DNA of 64,000 bases, from positions 14,753,001 through 14,817,000 of the forward strand of contig CM062204.1 in NCBI GenBank assembly GCA_031216445.1, in the 5' to 3' direction. A program made the position numbers and the translations under genes. This DNA comes from Lateolabrax maculatus. Taxonomy: Eukaryota > Chordata > Actinopteri > Acropomatiformes > Lateolabracidae. Shown piece by piece: positions 1 through 12,369 of the stretch; positions within the stretch are counted from its first letter, which is position 1, and the number at the start of each line of letters is the position of its first letter. A model generated the notes under the pieces. That model saw only the letters and a list, made by a program, of their open reading frames with translations, was not told the DNA's origin and did not search any database.

Positions 1-359
1 TTTACAATAATATGATGTGATTGTCATGTGCTGAACAACACATGTAAGCACACGCTTGCCATTCACAAATATGGTGATCTGTGTTCTGAACAACTTAACT
101 CCTTAAGGCCAATGTGATGCAAATAAGACTTGACTATTTCAAAACTAGGCAGTAAATGATCAGTGTTTTTTCTAGCATTGAGGCAAGAATGCACATTACA
201 GAAAAGGCACTGTGACATCTTCAGGTAGCCACTGTAATGGATCGGTCCATTTGCAAAGAAAACACAGGAACACACAGAACAATGCACATCATACATCTAA
301 GGCGACAGCAGAAATAGAAATGTCATCAGGCACAAGATGCTAAATGTAAGTTTCCTTAC

Positions 360-461
360 CTGGTTACAGGTGCTGATGTCTACTCCATTTTTCAGGAAGT
401 CAAGGACTTTGTCAATGTTCCCTGCTCTGGCAGCTCGCAGGAAACTGGTGTTACTGTCAGA
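360..461 (-). CDS. ank2: ank2 shared second coding exon (start of ankyrin-repeat region), partial gene
   Basis: This 102-base exon encodes 34 residues beginning SDSNTSFLRAARAGN and ending GVDISTCNQ. That is the conserved start of the membrane-binding ankyrin-repeat domain of vertebrate ankyrins, which tether channels, transporters and adhesion proteins to the spectrin skeleton. The minus-strand acceptor is ...tctctctag and the donor is CAG/gtaagg, and both ends are phase 0. The SDSN start matches ankyrin-2 better than ankyrin-1 (ADAAT) or ankyrin-3 (SDANA), as far as I recall those families. Linkage to a PDE5-type gene also fits ANK2 on human 4q26. The later repeats, ZU5 and death-domain exons lie off the left edge. 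Ank3 remains a possible alternative, because the upstream MAHAA exon resembles the ANK3 first exon. Confidence 0.85.
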
Positions 462-820
462 CTAGAGAGACGAAGACAGAAGGAGACTAATATTAGGAAC
501 AGGAATACAAGCATGTTTCAATTTTCGGTTTCATTAAGTTTCTGGTCAACTCTTTGGATTTCTGTTAGAGGCGGAATATGTATTAAGGTAACAGTGAGGG
601 TTAGTTCAGAACATATTTAGGTCAGATTGTTTTTATTATCCCAAAAATATTGTGTACTTTTTTTACAGACAAGTCTTTAATCTTATTATTCACCCCATGT
701 TTTTGTTTTAGTTCTGTTTACGTACACATTGCACACAACTTCCTGCTTGTATCAATAGTTGTCTGAGTAGACAAGTCTAAATTTAACCACCAGACATCAA
801 GGCTGCACAAACAGCTGCAA

Positions 821-869
821 CACACACACACACACAGACACACACACACACACACACGCACACACACAC
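821..869. repeat. (CA)n microsatellite
   Basis: CA units with two single-base interruptions, in the ank2 intron. Confidence 0.9.
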
Positions 870-1680
870 GTTGAATTTAGAAAAATAAGGGTTAAAAACA
901 AAGTAAGAAGGTATATGGAGTCTGATAGGTCCATTCACATATTAAGGGCTGCAAATAAAAAAAATGTATCACTTAATCTGGTGATTATTTTTGGTTTGGT
1001 CTATACAAATGCTCAAAACTTGTGAAAAAAGCACATAAAAAAGCCTCAGTTAATGTCACAAAATTGTTTGTTTTGTCCAAGCAACACTCAAAATCCCAAA
1101 TAATTAATTTCACTATCACATACAGTAAGACAAAGAAAAGCAGCAACAAACTAAACTTTTACAACCTGACAAAATGAAAGGAGGAAATCTACGTACTTTT
1201 GCTTAAATGATGACTTGTGTAGTTAACCAATACTCAGAATAGTTGATTAATATGATATATAATTGACTAATAATGAACATTTCCAAATATATTACTTTAC
1301 ACAATGTTTGGAGCTTCTATTCAACTACATGAATGCCACACGACTTGTGCTAATGACTATTGGCTGTATTGATTTGAGAGCGTGTTGACAAGGTTTTAAC
1401 CTCTTTTTATTGGGGTTATGACAGTTGCATGTCAGTCAAACACCACTGGGTGCGAACTTGTGTGGTCAGCACAATAAAAAACTCCCCATCGCATGGCTGG
1501 GATGACACCACACCCCTGTGTAGGATCAAGGGTCATACCTCTCACATGCGATGTCCCCTCACACACACACCAGCAGAAAAGAGATTAACACTATATGTTT
1601 TCTTAAACACTTCTTCAGTGCAATATGTGTTACAGAAAACACGAAATATGATGAATCACATTTTTCTCTTCTCCTCTTAC

Positions 1681-1815
1681 CAGCGAATCATCAATGTCAG
1701 ATCCAGAGTCAGCAGCTCCGTAGTAGTCAGTGTGATGGTTTAAATCGTTGTCACTCCCAGTGGTCATTAAAGCTTTATCTGATCCACAGACCCGACATGT
1801 TGCTGCATTGCCCAT
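1681..1815 (-). CDS. ank2: ank2 alternative first exon A (MGNAATC N-terminus)
   Basis: A 45-codon open exon starts MGNAATCRVCGSDK and ends GSDIDDSL at a good donor (CTG/gtaagagg, phase 0). It joins in frame to the shared exon at 360-461. No acceptor in a compatible phase is seen upstream, so I read it as a first exon with its own promoter. The ATG at 1813-1815 has a strong context (ACCATGG). An in-frame ATG nine bases upstream (1822-1824) has T at -3 and would add MVT. Gly2, small residues and Thr6 fit the N-myristoyltransferase consensus, and Cys7 and Cys10 are candidate palmitoylation sites. The rest is acidic and Ser/Asp-rich. Assignment to the ankyrin gene is inferred from strand, position and phase. 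I do not recognise this N-terminus from known ankyrins. Confidence 0.6.
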
Positions 1816-3992
1816 GGTTACCATCCAAATCAGTTATGAATTTCACAGCTTTACCGGAAAATTGTGGCCTTTCACTTCACTTCACTTCACTCACTGTATG
1901 GTATTATATGGTCCACCAAAGTCCAACCCTTGTAGTTTCTCACGTTGCATCCTTTGTTAAAAGCCTTTCCACCCAATCTTCCTGAAGTCTGGCTGCATTA
2001 ATATATCTAACAATCCATTAAATCTGTCCATTACAACCACTCTTTCCCCTCTCTGTGCCCTTTTTCCATTGCCTAGCAAAATCTCTTCAGTCTTGGATGT
2101 CTCTGCCTCTGTCTTAGTGTGTGAGCTGAGACTAGCCAAGGCTCAGTCTTTCCTACTCTTCCTATACATCTCCTCTCTCTGTAGGATAACAACTGCGGCC
2201 AGAAACACTTAACCCTCAATGTCTCTCCCACCTTGGCTATTTTTACTTTTACAGACCCTCTCTTCAATGAAGGCCACGACCCCTTGCTGTGTGCATCCAG
2301 GGTGGGGTGCACGACAGCTGGAGCTGGGGACCGCATGGCCTGCGGTGCTCTCGAGGAACGCCAAGGGTCATGATGTAGTGATAGAAGTCGAGACTGAACA
2401 CAATACTCAGATCAAATTTCAGTAACTTACAACCGTACACAGAACACATCGTTAATCATTAGGGGGAATGTAGAACATGTCTGATATGTAGACATGGTTT
2501 AGCAAACTTCATGTCACGTTTTACCTGTGTGCATGGGGTTTCATCTGAGAACATGCTCACTAGTTCATACAGAACACATGTTTATGCTTGTTCATTGTAA
2601 TCATGAATTCACATCGTGATGACTTGCAAAGAGGTAACAAGATCATCAGAATTATACAGAATACAGAAGGCACACGTGTGTCAGTACTGTCTGTCTATTT
2701 TGCAGTATTATTTTCAGTCACTTCTGCTTTTGGTGTCCCGTTTGTCTCTCTGCCAAGCAAGCACATACACAAATAGAGATTGGATTGATTGAGAACCATC
2801 TGTAATCTCTGTATCTTTAGAGGATTTGACCTGTAGTCAGTCATGTAATGGAGGATAGTGGATTACAGACTCTACTCTGTCTAAGTCTACGCCTACACTG
2901 GAGAAACATCAATTTCTACTCAGCATCATAAACATTTCATTAGCTGCTGCATTTATGTGCACACAAGACAATTTATGGTAATGTTCTACCACTGCCATGG
3001 CCTGTATTATAAGACTAAGTATGCTCTCACAGGTTTGGTCCAAAAAAGTAACTACAGTGTGTGGCATTATCTTTCAGTTAATATTAGGGCACTTGATCTA
3101 TGGTAATTTATATAGGTGATTTAATCACTAAAGACTAACTACTACTAACTACTCACTAAAGTTTTTAATAGATAAGACATGCCTTTTCTTACTATTAGTT
3201 GTATTTGTATATACATCATGACAACAGAAAATACTAATATCTGATTGGCTGGCACACATCAGTTAGAACCGTGTCTCAGAACACCTCAAACGTTCTAGAT
3301 CAGTGCTTAAGGTTAAACTACAAGTAACCATAGCAACAAAACTAATTATTTGGTCTACATCACAAGTTAAACCAGAAGTGTGTCTACACAGGAGGCGTTT
3401 CAGCTGCATCTTTCAGCACAAGTGAAACACAAGCAATTTCGCGGCCTGTGTAGACAGCTGGATTGTTTAAAATAGAAAGCGTATCTGATCCGTTCTACAA
3501 ATGAACGGTTGTAAAACGGACGACTGAGCTGAAATGAGCAATGATACACTCTGCTCCAATATCATAAAAATTATGAACTCTGTGAAGGTCATTTCTTTGA
3601 CTCCACTTTGTCCATAACTTTTTTTAATCCTCTGTGAACTTGTACTTCATACAATACACAACATATTTGTTCAAAAGGTTGCTCCATACAATGCCTGACA
3701 CCACCAGCATGTGACCTCCCACTGAGCTTGAGCCTTTCTCACATCTGTCATCTACTCCACCATCAACCATCTCCCTCCCACTACGTGATAAATCATCTGA
3801 AATGGACAGCAGGACAGCAACCACAGCACACTGTACGGTCAACCACATCCACATCTGTGCAACCCCCACAACCCACTCTCGCACACAACGTCCTAACACC
3901 AAAGCTTACAATAGGCTATACTCAGACCACAAGAGCATGTGTTGCTGAAATCCAAATTTTAACATGACACAAATTTGTGAATATGAATTTAC

Positions 3993-4118
3993 CTGCCGCT
4001 TTCGCTCAGCCCTCTCACGGTGCCGTCTCCTCCTCTCCCTGGCTTTCTGTAGAGCTCTGTACTCTGGTTGTTGCTCAAGCTCTCGAGCTTTCTTCAGGTG
4101 GGCTGCAGCATGGGCCAT
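3993..4118 (-). CDS. ank2: ank2 alternative first exon B (basic MAHAA N-terminus)
   Basis: This 42-codon exon starts MAHAAAHLKKARELE and ends in the strongly basic stretch RRRRHRERAERKRQ. Its donor is CAG/gtaaat, phase 0, so it joins cleanly to the SDSNTSF exon at 360-461. Vertebrate ankyrins have a closely similar first exon (MAHAASQLKK in ANK3, MAQAAKQLKK in ANK1), also followed by a Lys/Arg-rich run and then the first ankyrin repeat. This is the best evidence that the minus-strand gene at the left edge is an ankyrin. The length matches the family. The promoter must lie just right of 4118, in AT-rich DNA without a CpG island, which suggests tissue-restricted rather than housekeeping use. 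Confidence 0.85.
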
Positions 4119-4731
4119 GACCTCACCTTTCTATCTCTTTCTGTCTCAAAACACTGTTTTACTAGGTGATGTTTCACTTTGTTAACTTTCATGCGTCCTT
4201 AACTCACACTAAGTACCACATATACACTTAACTGTTGCAAATTTGTGTTCATCTGAAAATGCTATCAAAAAAAAATTCCTTTGACCGGGGATTGGCTCCA
4301 AAAATGATCCTGTCTTCAAACTGATACTGGAAATAAACAACTGCTGACAATTTCTCCGCTTGGGTTCCCCTCCTCTTCAATTTTTCTATTTTCTTCTCTT
4401 GAGTCTTCTTTCTCTTCTTAGGAGAAAGATCAGAAGGAGAATCAGCCTTTGTTCCTCCACATCAAGCCAGGAAACAGCTACCAATTTTCACAATCTCAAA
4501 CAAAATACTCAGAAGTCCACATATCGATATATGCCAACAAAAAAATTAACCAAATATGACAGAGGGAGCCAATGACTGAAAAAGGTTGCTGCTGAGTGAT
4601 GACTGAAAACCCATCCGATTACTCACTACATATTCCAACACACACACATACATACACACACACACAGGAAATGACACAATCCAGATGTACATGAAAACCC
4701 TTCTCCATGTGAACAGATGTGGCTACAAAAT

Positions 4732-4770
4732 GTGTGTGTGTGCGTGTGTGTGTGTGTGTGTGCGTGTGCA
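4732..4770. repeat. (TG)n microsatellite
   Basis: TG units with TGCG interruptions. Confidence 0.9.
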
Positions 4771-6524
4771 TGTGCACGTGCATGCATGTGAGTGTTAAAG
4801 TGTGTATGTGAGCTACAGTCACAGGAAAGTGTTTATTGTGTAAGGGGTTTAGGGAGGCTGCACAGCCTCTCTTACTACCACTGTGAAAATGCACTCTATC
4901 CTGAGGGAATGAGGGACACACGAGAAGAAGGAAAGTTGAGGGTGAGGAGCGGAGAAGGGGTGGATTAGAGGGGGAGAGCGGGAGAACACAGGGGAAATAA
5001 GAGGAATATTAAAGGCGTTTTGTATACGATTTTCCAGTGTTGGCGGCCACCAGTGGTAGTACCAGAAAGGCTACCCCCCATGGATCTGACCCAGGGACAC
5101 TGAGGTTAATGGGCTAAAAGGATTTTCTTTGACTGTTTCATTTTTCTACAAGCAACATTTTTAAAGAAGTTATAATCGTGTAAAAATTTGACACGTAGTG
5201 GCTTTGAAAGAACAGCAAGCAGAAATTAAATCCCACTTTTGTGTATTTGCAAAGGTTCAACCAACTAGCCAAAGTAGTTGACATTTTAGCACTATCATCC
5301 GCAGTTGGTAAACAATGTCACACAATTTATGCAACCTGCAAGTTTGTGTGACATTTTGGCGAAAGGTGAATCCAAAATATTTCCAGCTAATAACATGCAG
5401 CTAATGTGAGGAGTTTGTAATTTCAGCACCAGGGACAGAGACACTATCTCACAACTCTATTTCTGTTCACACATTTTGCCTGATGTGTTTTCACAGGCTC
5501 AGTCGTCAACAACAACATCAGCAACCTCTCTTTCTACTAGTAATTATGAATGGGACATATCTGCTGAATCACTCAACACTGTTTTGCTGTCTTAAACGGT
5601 CTACCCTTGTGCATACAGCTGGAGGGCTTCATTCAGTTTCATGGTGATCCTGCTGTTGGAGCATTTCTGTGGATGTGCTCTGCTCCTCTAGCACTCTCTG
5701 CTGGTGAAACAGAGAATGAGGCATATTTTCTTCAGACAACAGCTCTGGATCTTTGATTTAACACAATAAATATATACACAATATATAAATAAATGCCTTT
5801 TATAATGTACACATATTATTCCACAAATAATTAATCTAACCATTGCCTTTTTTAGGGCCAACTCAGAGTTTGTTCCCAAGCAAAACAGCAGTTTTCGCTG
5901 TGCGTGAAATGCGCTTCAAAAAGTAAGCCACAGTGTGGCTGTGCTAAAGAATGTCTATAACATAACCTTTCAATGACTTGTCACAACTTTGCAATGATCT
6001 ATACCAGTCTCTGCTATTTCTATGAGTCCATGTCATGTCTTTATGTCCCAGTCTTTTAAGACTTGACATTATTTGTTTTTTATGTGTTTTTTTAGTGTTT
6101 CATATCTGGCTTCCTAGGAATGGTTAATTATGTCCAAATTATATAACTCATGTAATATTTCAAAGTTCTGAAAATCTAAAGTAAAACACGAAGAAAATCT
6201 TTCCCATAACATACAGTACAACGCAAGCAAATCTAGACTTCTAAAAGGGACGACTGTATTGCCTCAGTTCTTGAGTCTCAGATTTCACAGACAGAATCTA
6301 GAAGTTTATTGATCAGCATGTTAGTTGAGCCTGACACAGTGTTCTTACTATAATACTGCTACAGTTGTGTGAGTGTTCACACACTATGTTTTTATAACTA
6401 TTCTACCAACTATTCAGTGTCTATGCATCAGCAAAAGCTGATCACTGACCTATATTGATCCTTTCATCACTTACGCAAGATAATGCAGATTAGGACAATG
6501 CATTATAAACTAAAGAAGTGTGTG

Positions 6525-6530
<6 letters not shown>

Positions 6531-6571
<41 letters not shown>
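6531..6571. repeat. (TG)n microsatellite
   Basis: About 20 perfect TG units. Confidence 0.95.
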
Positions 6572-6572
<1 letters not shown>

Positions 6573-7329
6573 TGTGAGTGACAGAAAGAGAGAGAGTGTC
6601 CATTTAGGAGTCAGATTACATTGAAGGGGGGCTCCAAAGAGAGCTGATGTGAGCTCGTTTCTATTTGTGTAGTGGATCTTGTACATGGGGAGGGGTTAAT
6701 GGTCTGCTTTTCATTTTATAGATCCAAAGGCTTTTATGTGGCCCATTAGGACTTATGATGGACAGATTTGGGAGGTACAGAGACCAGAACACCATCCCTG
6801 CACGTGCCTGTTTGTGTGCTTCAAATTGGGAGTGGATGTGTGTGCAGGTTTGGTGTGTATGTACTCCATCATGTGTAAACATACACATTTACATGTATGG
6901 ATATGCAAAGAGTTGCCTTTTTTTAATGTGGGAAATTACCCAAATTAACAAGTGTTTCACGATGTTCATGTTTATGCTTTGTCTTTTGGGTTAAGAATGC
7001 AATACTTCCATATTCAGCACTTGCTTTCAACTCCATTACAAAGCAAAAGAAATGTAACTTTGACAATAAATAAATAATTGCCCATGCACAACTTGCTTGT
7101 CTCTGCACGTTTATTTTCATATCACACTGACATCAACTAAAATGCACCAGTGGCTGCAGTAGGAGAAATACATTAAAAAAATTCTATGATGTGCTTTGGA
7201 AAATAGTTAGCTTTAATGTAAAGAACATAATTTGTAGAAAATGAGCAAAAACATTAAAGAAACGCTGTAGTGTCACTCATTTCTCTCTATCCTATTTGTT
7301 ATTGCTGTTATTTCTATGGTTGTTTTGGA

Positions 7330-7361
7330 TGTTGCTGCTGTTGTTGTTGTTGTTGTTGTTG
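7330..7361. repeat. (GTT)n microsatellite
   Basis: GTTGCTGCT start followed by perfect GTT units. Confidence 0.9.
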
Positions 7362-8190
7362 ATTATAATTTGTCTGCTTCCTAATGGAGCTACAGTGCTG
7401 ACTAGCGAGTTCTGCCAGCGATGAGTGTCCGACTCACTGCATATAATGCATCTGAGATTTAATGGAGGGAGGATCTTCCTGTTTGTGACGACTCATTGAG
7501 ACTTCTAGAAGCCCATACATTTTTCATGGCAACAATTTTCAACCCAGCCCTACTGCTCCTCACTGAGAAATGCTAGTTTTCATTAGGGCTTACATCTGTT
7601 TGGTTAAAGTGATGCATTAGACTTAACCTGGTAAGTGAGTATGTGAGGCAGTAATACAGCAGAAGGCCTAATTCTCTTGTACTTCCCCAACAACCACAGG
7701 CTGATACAGATTTCTTTAGATTTTAAGAGTTTAAGAGTGGACTGGAAAGTGAAACCAAAGAAACCCAACTGCTATGTATGCTTTAATACATTTTCCATTA
7801 CTTTCCATTACAAGTGCATCACTGACAGAGTTCTTCTAAGGGTCACTAGATGCTGGCTAAGAAAACTCCTCTGCTGAAACACAAATTTACTACATTCTTT
7901 TCCTTCTTGTGTTGAGAAATGTTGTTCTATTACAGTAATTTCACGGCTTAAAAGAATAGTTTCTAAGAAGTCACAGCTCCTGGACAACTCCCTGGAAAAA
8001 ACAACTCGTCGTTTTTACAGTTCAGTTTGTGTACGGATTAAACTTCACTTCAAGCTTCACTTAACTTTATTTCAGACTATGGCTTCATAATAAAGACAAC
8101 ACATCCATAAACTTGAAAGAATATTTTTGTATAACCCTAGGCTGACAACAACAGGAGGTCTGCAGTGCCCACACTGAAGCTCACAATATG

Positions 8191-8216
8191 CACACACACA
8201 CACACACACACACACA
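8191..8216. repeat. (CA)13 microsatellite
   Basis: Perfect CA units. Confidence 0.95.
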
Positions 8217-9543
8217 GTGCTCACCCTTTCCCTTCAGTATATTGATTCTAAACTGCAGCTGACCCTTGCACCACATAACTGTAACATGAGTGAAATCAAC
8301 ACTGCAGTTTTACCACCTGCCAGATTAAAAAAACTGCATGTTCCTATTGAAGAGGTCCTTAATGTAAGTGGTGAGTTTGTGCTTAAATGGCAGTTGAAAA
8401 GACTACAGAGTCTAAACAGAGAGACTGAAGCAACTTTACAAGGTTTTTGTAAGCTATGTGACAAACCTGTGGGCTTCATAAATCAACCAATCAACCAAGC
8501 TCTACAAACTACATAATCAATAAGAAGATTTTTTGCACTTAAAATGTTAATAATGCTATTCTGTAATGGCTAAATTGTTTGTCTATACTGCACAGTAAAT
8601 TATGTCTGCCTTGTGTTAACACATAACAGAATGAACAAAGTACAGAGTGGAGACAGAAATGGATTGGCTCACAGATATGATTTAAATGTCAAGTCATCTT
8701 GCAGACTATTTTACTGTTTCTAAAAGGTCATGGCCATAAAGTACACAACACACACACAATCTCGCTCTCTCTGTCTGTTTCTCACAAAACCAAATCACAC
8801 AGATTCAAATTTAATAGCAAGTACACAAAGCAGGCGGCTGGGAATCCAGATCGGACCACACCCAAAAACAGTGAGTAATGACGCTGAGACGAAATGAGAA
8901 GAGAGGGAATAAAGAGATGCACTGTGGATGGGCCATATAACCTTGATACAGTCGCATGATATGCCCAGAGAGAAAGACGACTGGAGGGAGAAAGTGAAAA
9001 GACCACACCCTGTTGTAGGCTAACTGATGCAGTACCGCGTCCACACACCGACATATGTGCACACACATTGAATGGATGCATCTGATTTGTGAATTAGCTG
9101 ATTTACCAGTAACATAACTTCGTTCAATTCGTCCTTCAGTGCTGTTACCATATTAACAACCATCCCCACTTCCACAGACAGACGAGCAGGGGCCCTACAG
9201 GTAGACAGCAGCACTACATTAACTGATTGCTTGCAGCTTGCAGCTTTTTGCTACATTAAGCCACAGCCCCTCAACATCCTTTTTTCAAAGCAAACCATGA
9301 GGAAGAAATGCAGAGTAAGCATCCAATTTCATCTGTAAATTCATCATTAACTTCCCGCAACTGACGCCAGGTTTATCAAGTGTTATATCTAAAAGCTATC
9401 AGTAACATGCAATGCCTGCATCCATAACCAATATCCACTGGAGGGTTGGTATGATACCCACTGCCTTGGAAAGGGCCGTCATACTAATTTATGGCTTTTC
9501 CTTTTCCCTCTTTGAAGTGCTGTCCAAGTCCCTAGGGAACACA

Positions 9544-9551
9544 TGACGTCA
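9544..9551. promoter_or_regulatory. Consensus palindromic CRE (TGACGTCA)
   Basis: An exact TGACGTCA lies in the long interval upstream of ank2 exon B. CREB/ATF binding is known for this sequence. Function here is not shown. Confidence 0.35.
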
Positions 9552-11979
9552 GTTTGCCGTTCCTGTTAATGAGATGAGAGAGAGGCCTAGAGTCCACTGG
9601 AAAATAAACTACCATATTTCAGTGAAACAGCCATCCCACTGCAGTGCTATCAATGCTTAGTAATATCAATATGCTGGTATCAGGGTGTTGGACTTGAGAT
9701 TGTAGGAAGTGTGTGTAGAAGCCTCTATTTGATTATGGGAGTGGTTTTTCAGGCCATAGGATCTGGTTGATGTGCATGCAGGCTATGAGTGCAGAACAGT
9801 ACAACACATGAACTCATCTACCTAGTGAGATATTATTGGTTATTATATATATATACCAGTTATTAGCTTTAGCTGAGCTGGAATTGTGAGATCAAGTAAA
9901 AAGATGTAGAAGTTCAAGATTTCATTGACTTATCTCCTATCACAAACTGTACTGTGAACATATGCAAATTGTCCAAATGATCATTTGTCTGTAATTTATC
10001 TTGAAATCTCACTATTCTTCATCTCCAGACCGCACACAGAGAGAGCGACAGCCCTAAAATGCTGCATCCATCTGCAGTACACAGAGAAACATAGCTTTTG
10101 TTTTACCAACCTGACCCAATGTGCTAACATTGCTAAAATGTTGGCAGAATGTATTTCCATCTGATGGCTGATCTCCTCCAGCGTCAGATGACAAATGGTA
10201 TTGAGGCAGAAACTGATTTCACCTCCAAGTTGAATGTACAATGAATAATGAAGCGTGTGACCTCAAATTCTCGGCAGCACACAGTCATACCAGGAATGCT
10301 GAGTGATGCTGTCAGACGCAGAGAGAGAGAGAGAGAAATAACCAGGCAGACAATTATTCTACAAACATAATATAACACTGTGTGTATGTGTATGTGAGGG
10401 AGAAAATGATTCAGACTAAATAAAACAGATGAGTGAGTTGAAGTATAAACATTTAATTAGCAGTCACACTTTTCAGTTCCGTTTTGGGCTTAAACCAAAC
10501 ATGATGAATTTGAGTTGGTGTACAGAAAGCATTTTAAACGTTAGACTTAAGTGGGACATAGTAAAAGTAACACAAATACCACATTTAGATATAATAAGAG
10601 TGTGGTCATAAAATGGGCATGAAGGTGGTTTTACAAGTTAAACTGCACTCTTCTGATTGTCCAACTGCAGGAGTTGGAAATTGCATTACAGCATTTTCCT
10701 CAGCATGTGGCAAAAGCAGTCTGGTGTTCTGCCGACATACACGGTTGTGTTTGTGTCCGTGTGTCTCTTTCTGTGTGCAGTGCTATGAGCCATGTTATTC
10801 TCAACAACACAGCGAAAAGCTTTGATGCGTTTTCCTGTGTGAAAACCTTCACTTACTCAACTCAAACACGATGAGAGGCAGTGGAGAGAGAGAGGGGGAG
10901 AGGAGGAAGGTTTAGAAGGAGCTGACGAGAGAGACAGCACATTTACATGAAGGTGTTTGAGCTTAGCTTCTGAGAAGTCCATTGATCAAGGACCACGCCC
11001 TCCTCTCTCTCCCTCTTTGACGGGAAACAGAGTTATAAGGCCATAATGAATAATTAACATCTAAATGCCTCCCATTGCCCCCAGTCCAAAAACACCTGCC
11101 CTCTGTAGAGCATGACTGGCAAAGGATGCATTTTCCTTGCTTGAGGATCCATTTCAATAGTCTATCTTATTTCCTTATATCCTGCAGCTGTGGTCAGTTA
11201 ATGCAGTCATCTCTATGCATCATGTACTTTGACTGTCTCTCCTTATCCCAGTCGTCACTTTTTGACTTTGTCTTGCTCTTTTGATGAACAGCCTTTTACC
11301 TAAACAAGAAAAGCACGATGTTGATGATGGCGATGACTGCGATGACTGCAATGATTAACTATGACTCATCAAGAGATGCTATCTCTGCCCTTCAAACATC
11401 CATCAGGGTAAAATAGGCTAGTGGGAGACGGTGTCAGATATAACTAGGCCACCCCAACCAGTTATGAGGTACCATGACGACCAAGGACAGTCCAGGATAC
11501 AGTGTCAGGATGCCGATTGTACCCAAATATAGACATGTTGATGGTCCATATAGATTTTGGATGCGGGACAGGAATACCAATGCTTTTCTCACCACCCTAT
11601 CACCATTACACAGTATGGAAACTTATACGAAACCCATAGATAACATCATATGACTGTTGCTTGTATATTGCATCAGAGCTGGTCAACAAAACAGCTCCTT
11701 GGTATTTGGAGGCCTGAGTATCATCCCAAATATGGTCACTCTCTAAGTGGGATATATTTCTGTGTCAATTCCTCAGGTCAACTTTGAACGTATTTCAAAG
11801 AGAAATGCAAATTATCTGCAGGTTCCAGCTCCTTAAATGTGAGGATTTGTTGTTTCATTGTAAATTTAATATATTTCGGTCTTTGACTACTTATTGAACG
11901 AAATAAGATATCTGAAGATGACTAAGTGTATTGTGATTACACACCTGACTTATAGGGTTTAATTATTCGATTAGTCACT

Positions 11980-12369
11980 AGGGCTGCAGCTAACAATTAT
12001 TGTTTCATCTGCAGATTATTTGTTGATTTAATTGTCAGAAAGTGGCGAGAATTTTCCATTACCATTTTCTGGAGCCCCAGGATATGTATTCCTATAGCCT
12101 GTTTCGTCCAACCAAAACCCTCAAATATTCAATATATGACCAGCAGCAAGTCCTCACACTTAAACAGCAGGAAACAGTGAATTCTGGGCATTTGCACTTG
12201 ATAAATTATGATAATGAACAATTAAACAATTATCAAAATAGTTACTGATTTGTTTTCTGTTCTGATTAACTTATCAATGAACTGACTTATTGTTTCAGCT
12301 CTAAAATCTCACCTCTGACTCTGACTTAAAAAAAAATTAAGAATGAAAATAACAATTAGTTGCAGCCCT
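11980..12369. mobile_element. hAT-like MITE (non-autonomous DNA transposon)
   Basis: The left end AGGGCTGCAGCTAACAATTAT and the right end ATAACAATTAGTTGCAGCCCT are inverted copies with few mismatches. AGGGCTGCA termini with TAACNATTA are characteristic of hAT-type MITEs in fish. The flanks TAGTCACT and ACGTAACT share five of eight positions, compatible with a decayed 8-base target duplication. The 390-base interior has no transposase frame. Confidence 0.75.

Larger units (their letters stand above)
462..3992 (-). other. ank2 intronic DNA between first exons and the shared exon
   Basis: Apart from exon A (1681-1815), this interval shows no open frame with splice sites that I can support. It is AT-rich and contains a CA microsatellite at 821-869 and scattered short simple repeats. 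The many short open frames around 1.4-2.5 kb have no family resemblance and poor or non-ATG starts. Confidence 0.6.

Noticed and set aside
8217..8516. 99-codon open frame after a CA repeat
   Set aside because: It starts at GTG rather than ATG, shows no domain or splice sites, and has no support beyond being open.
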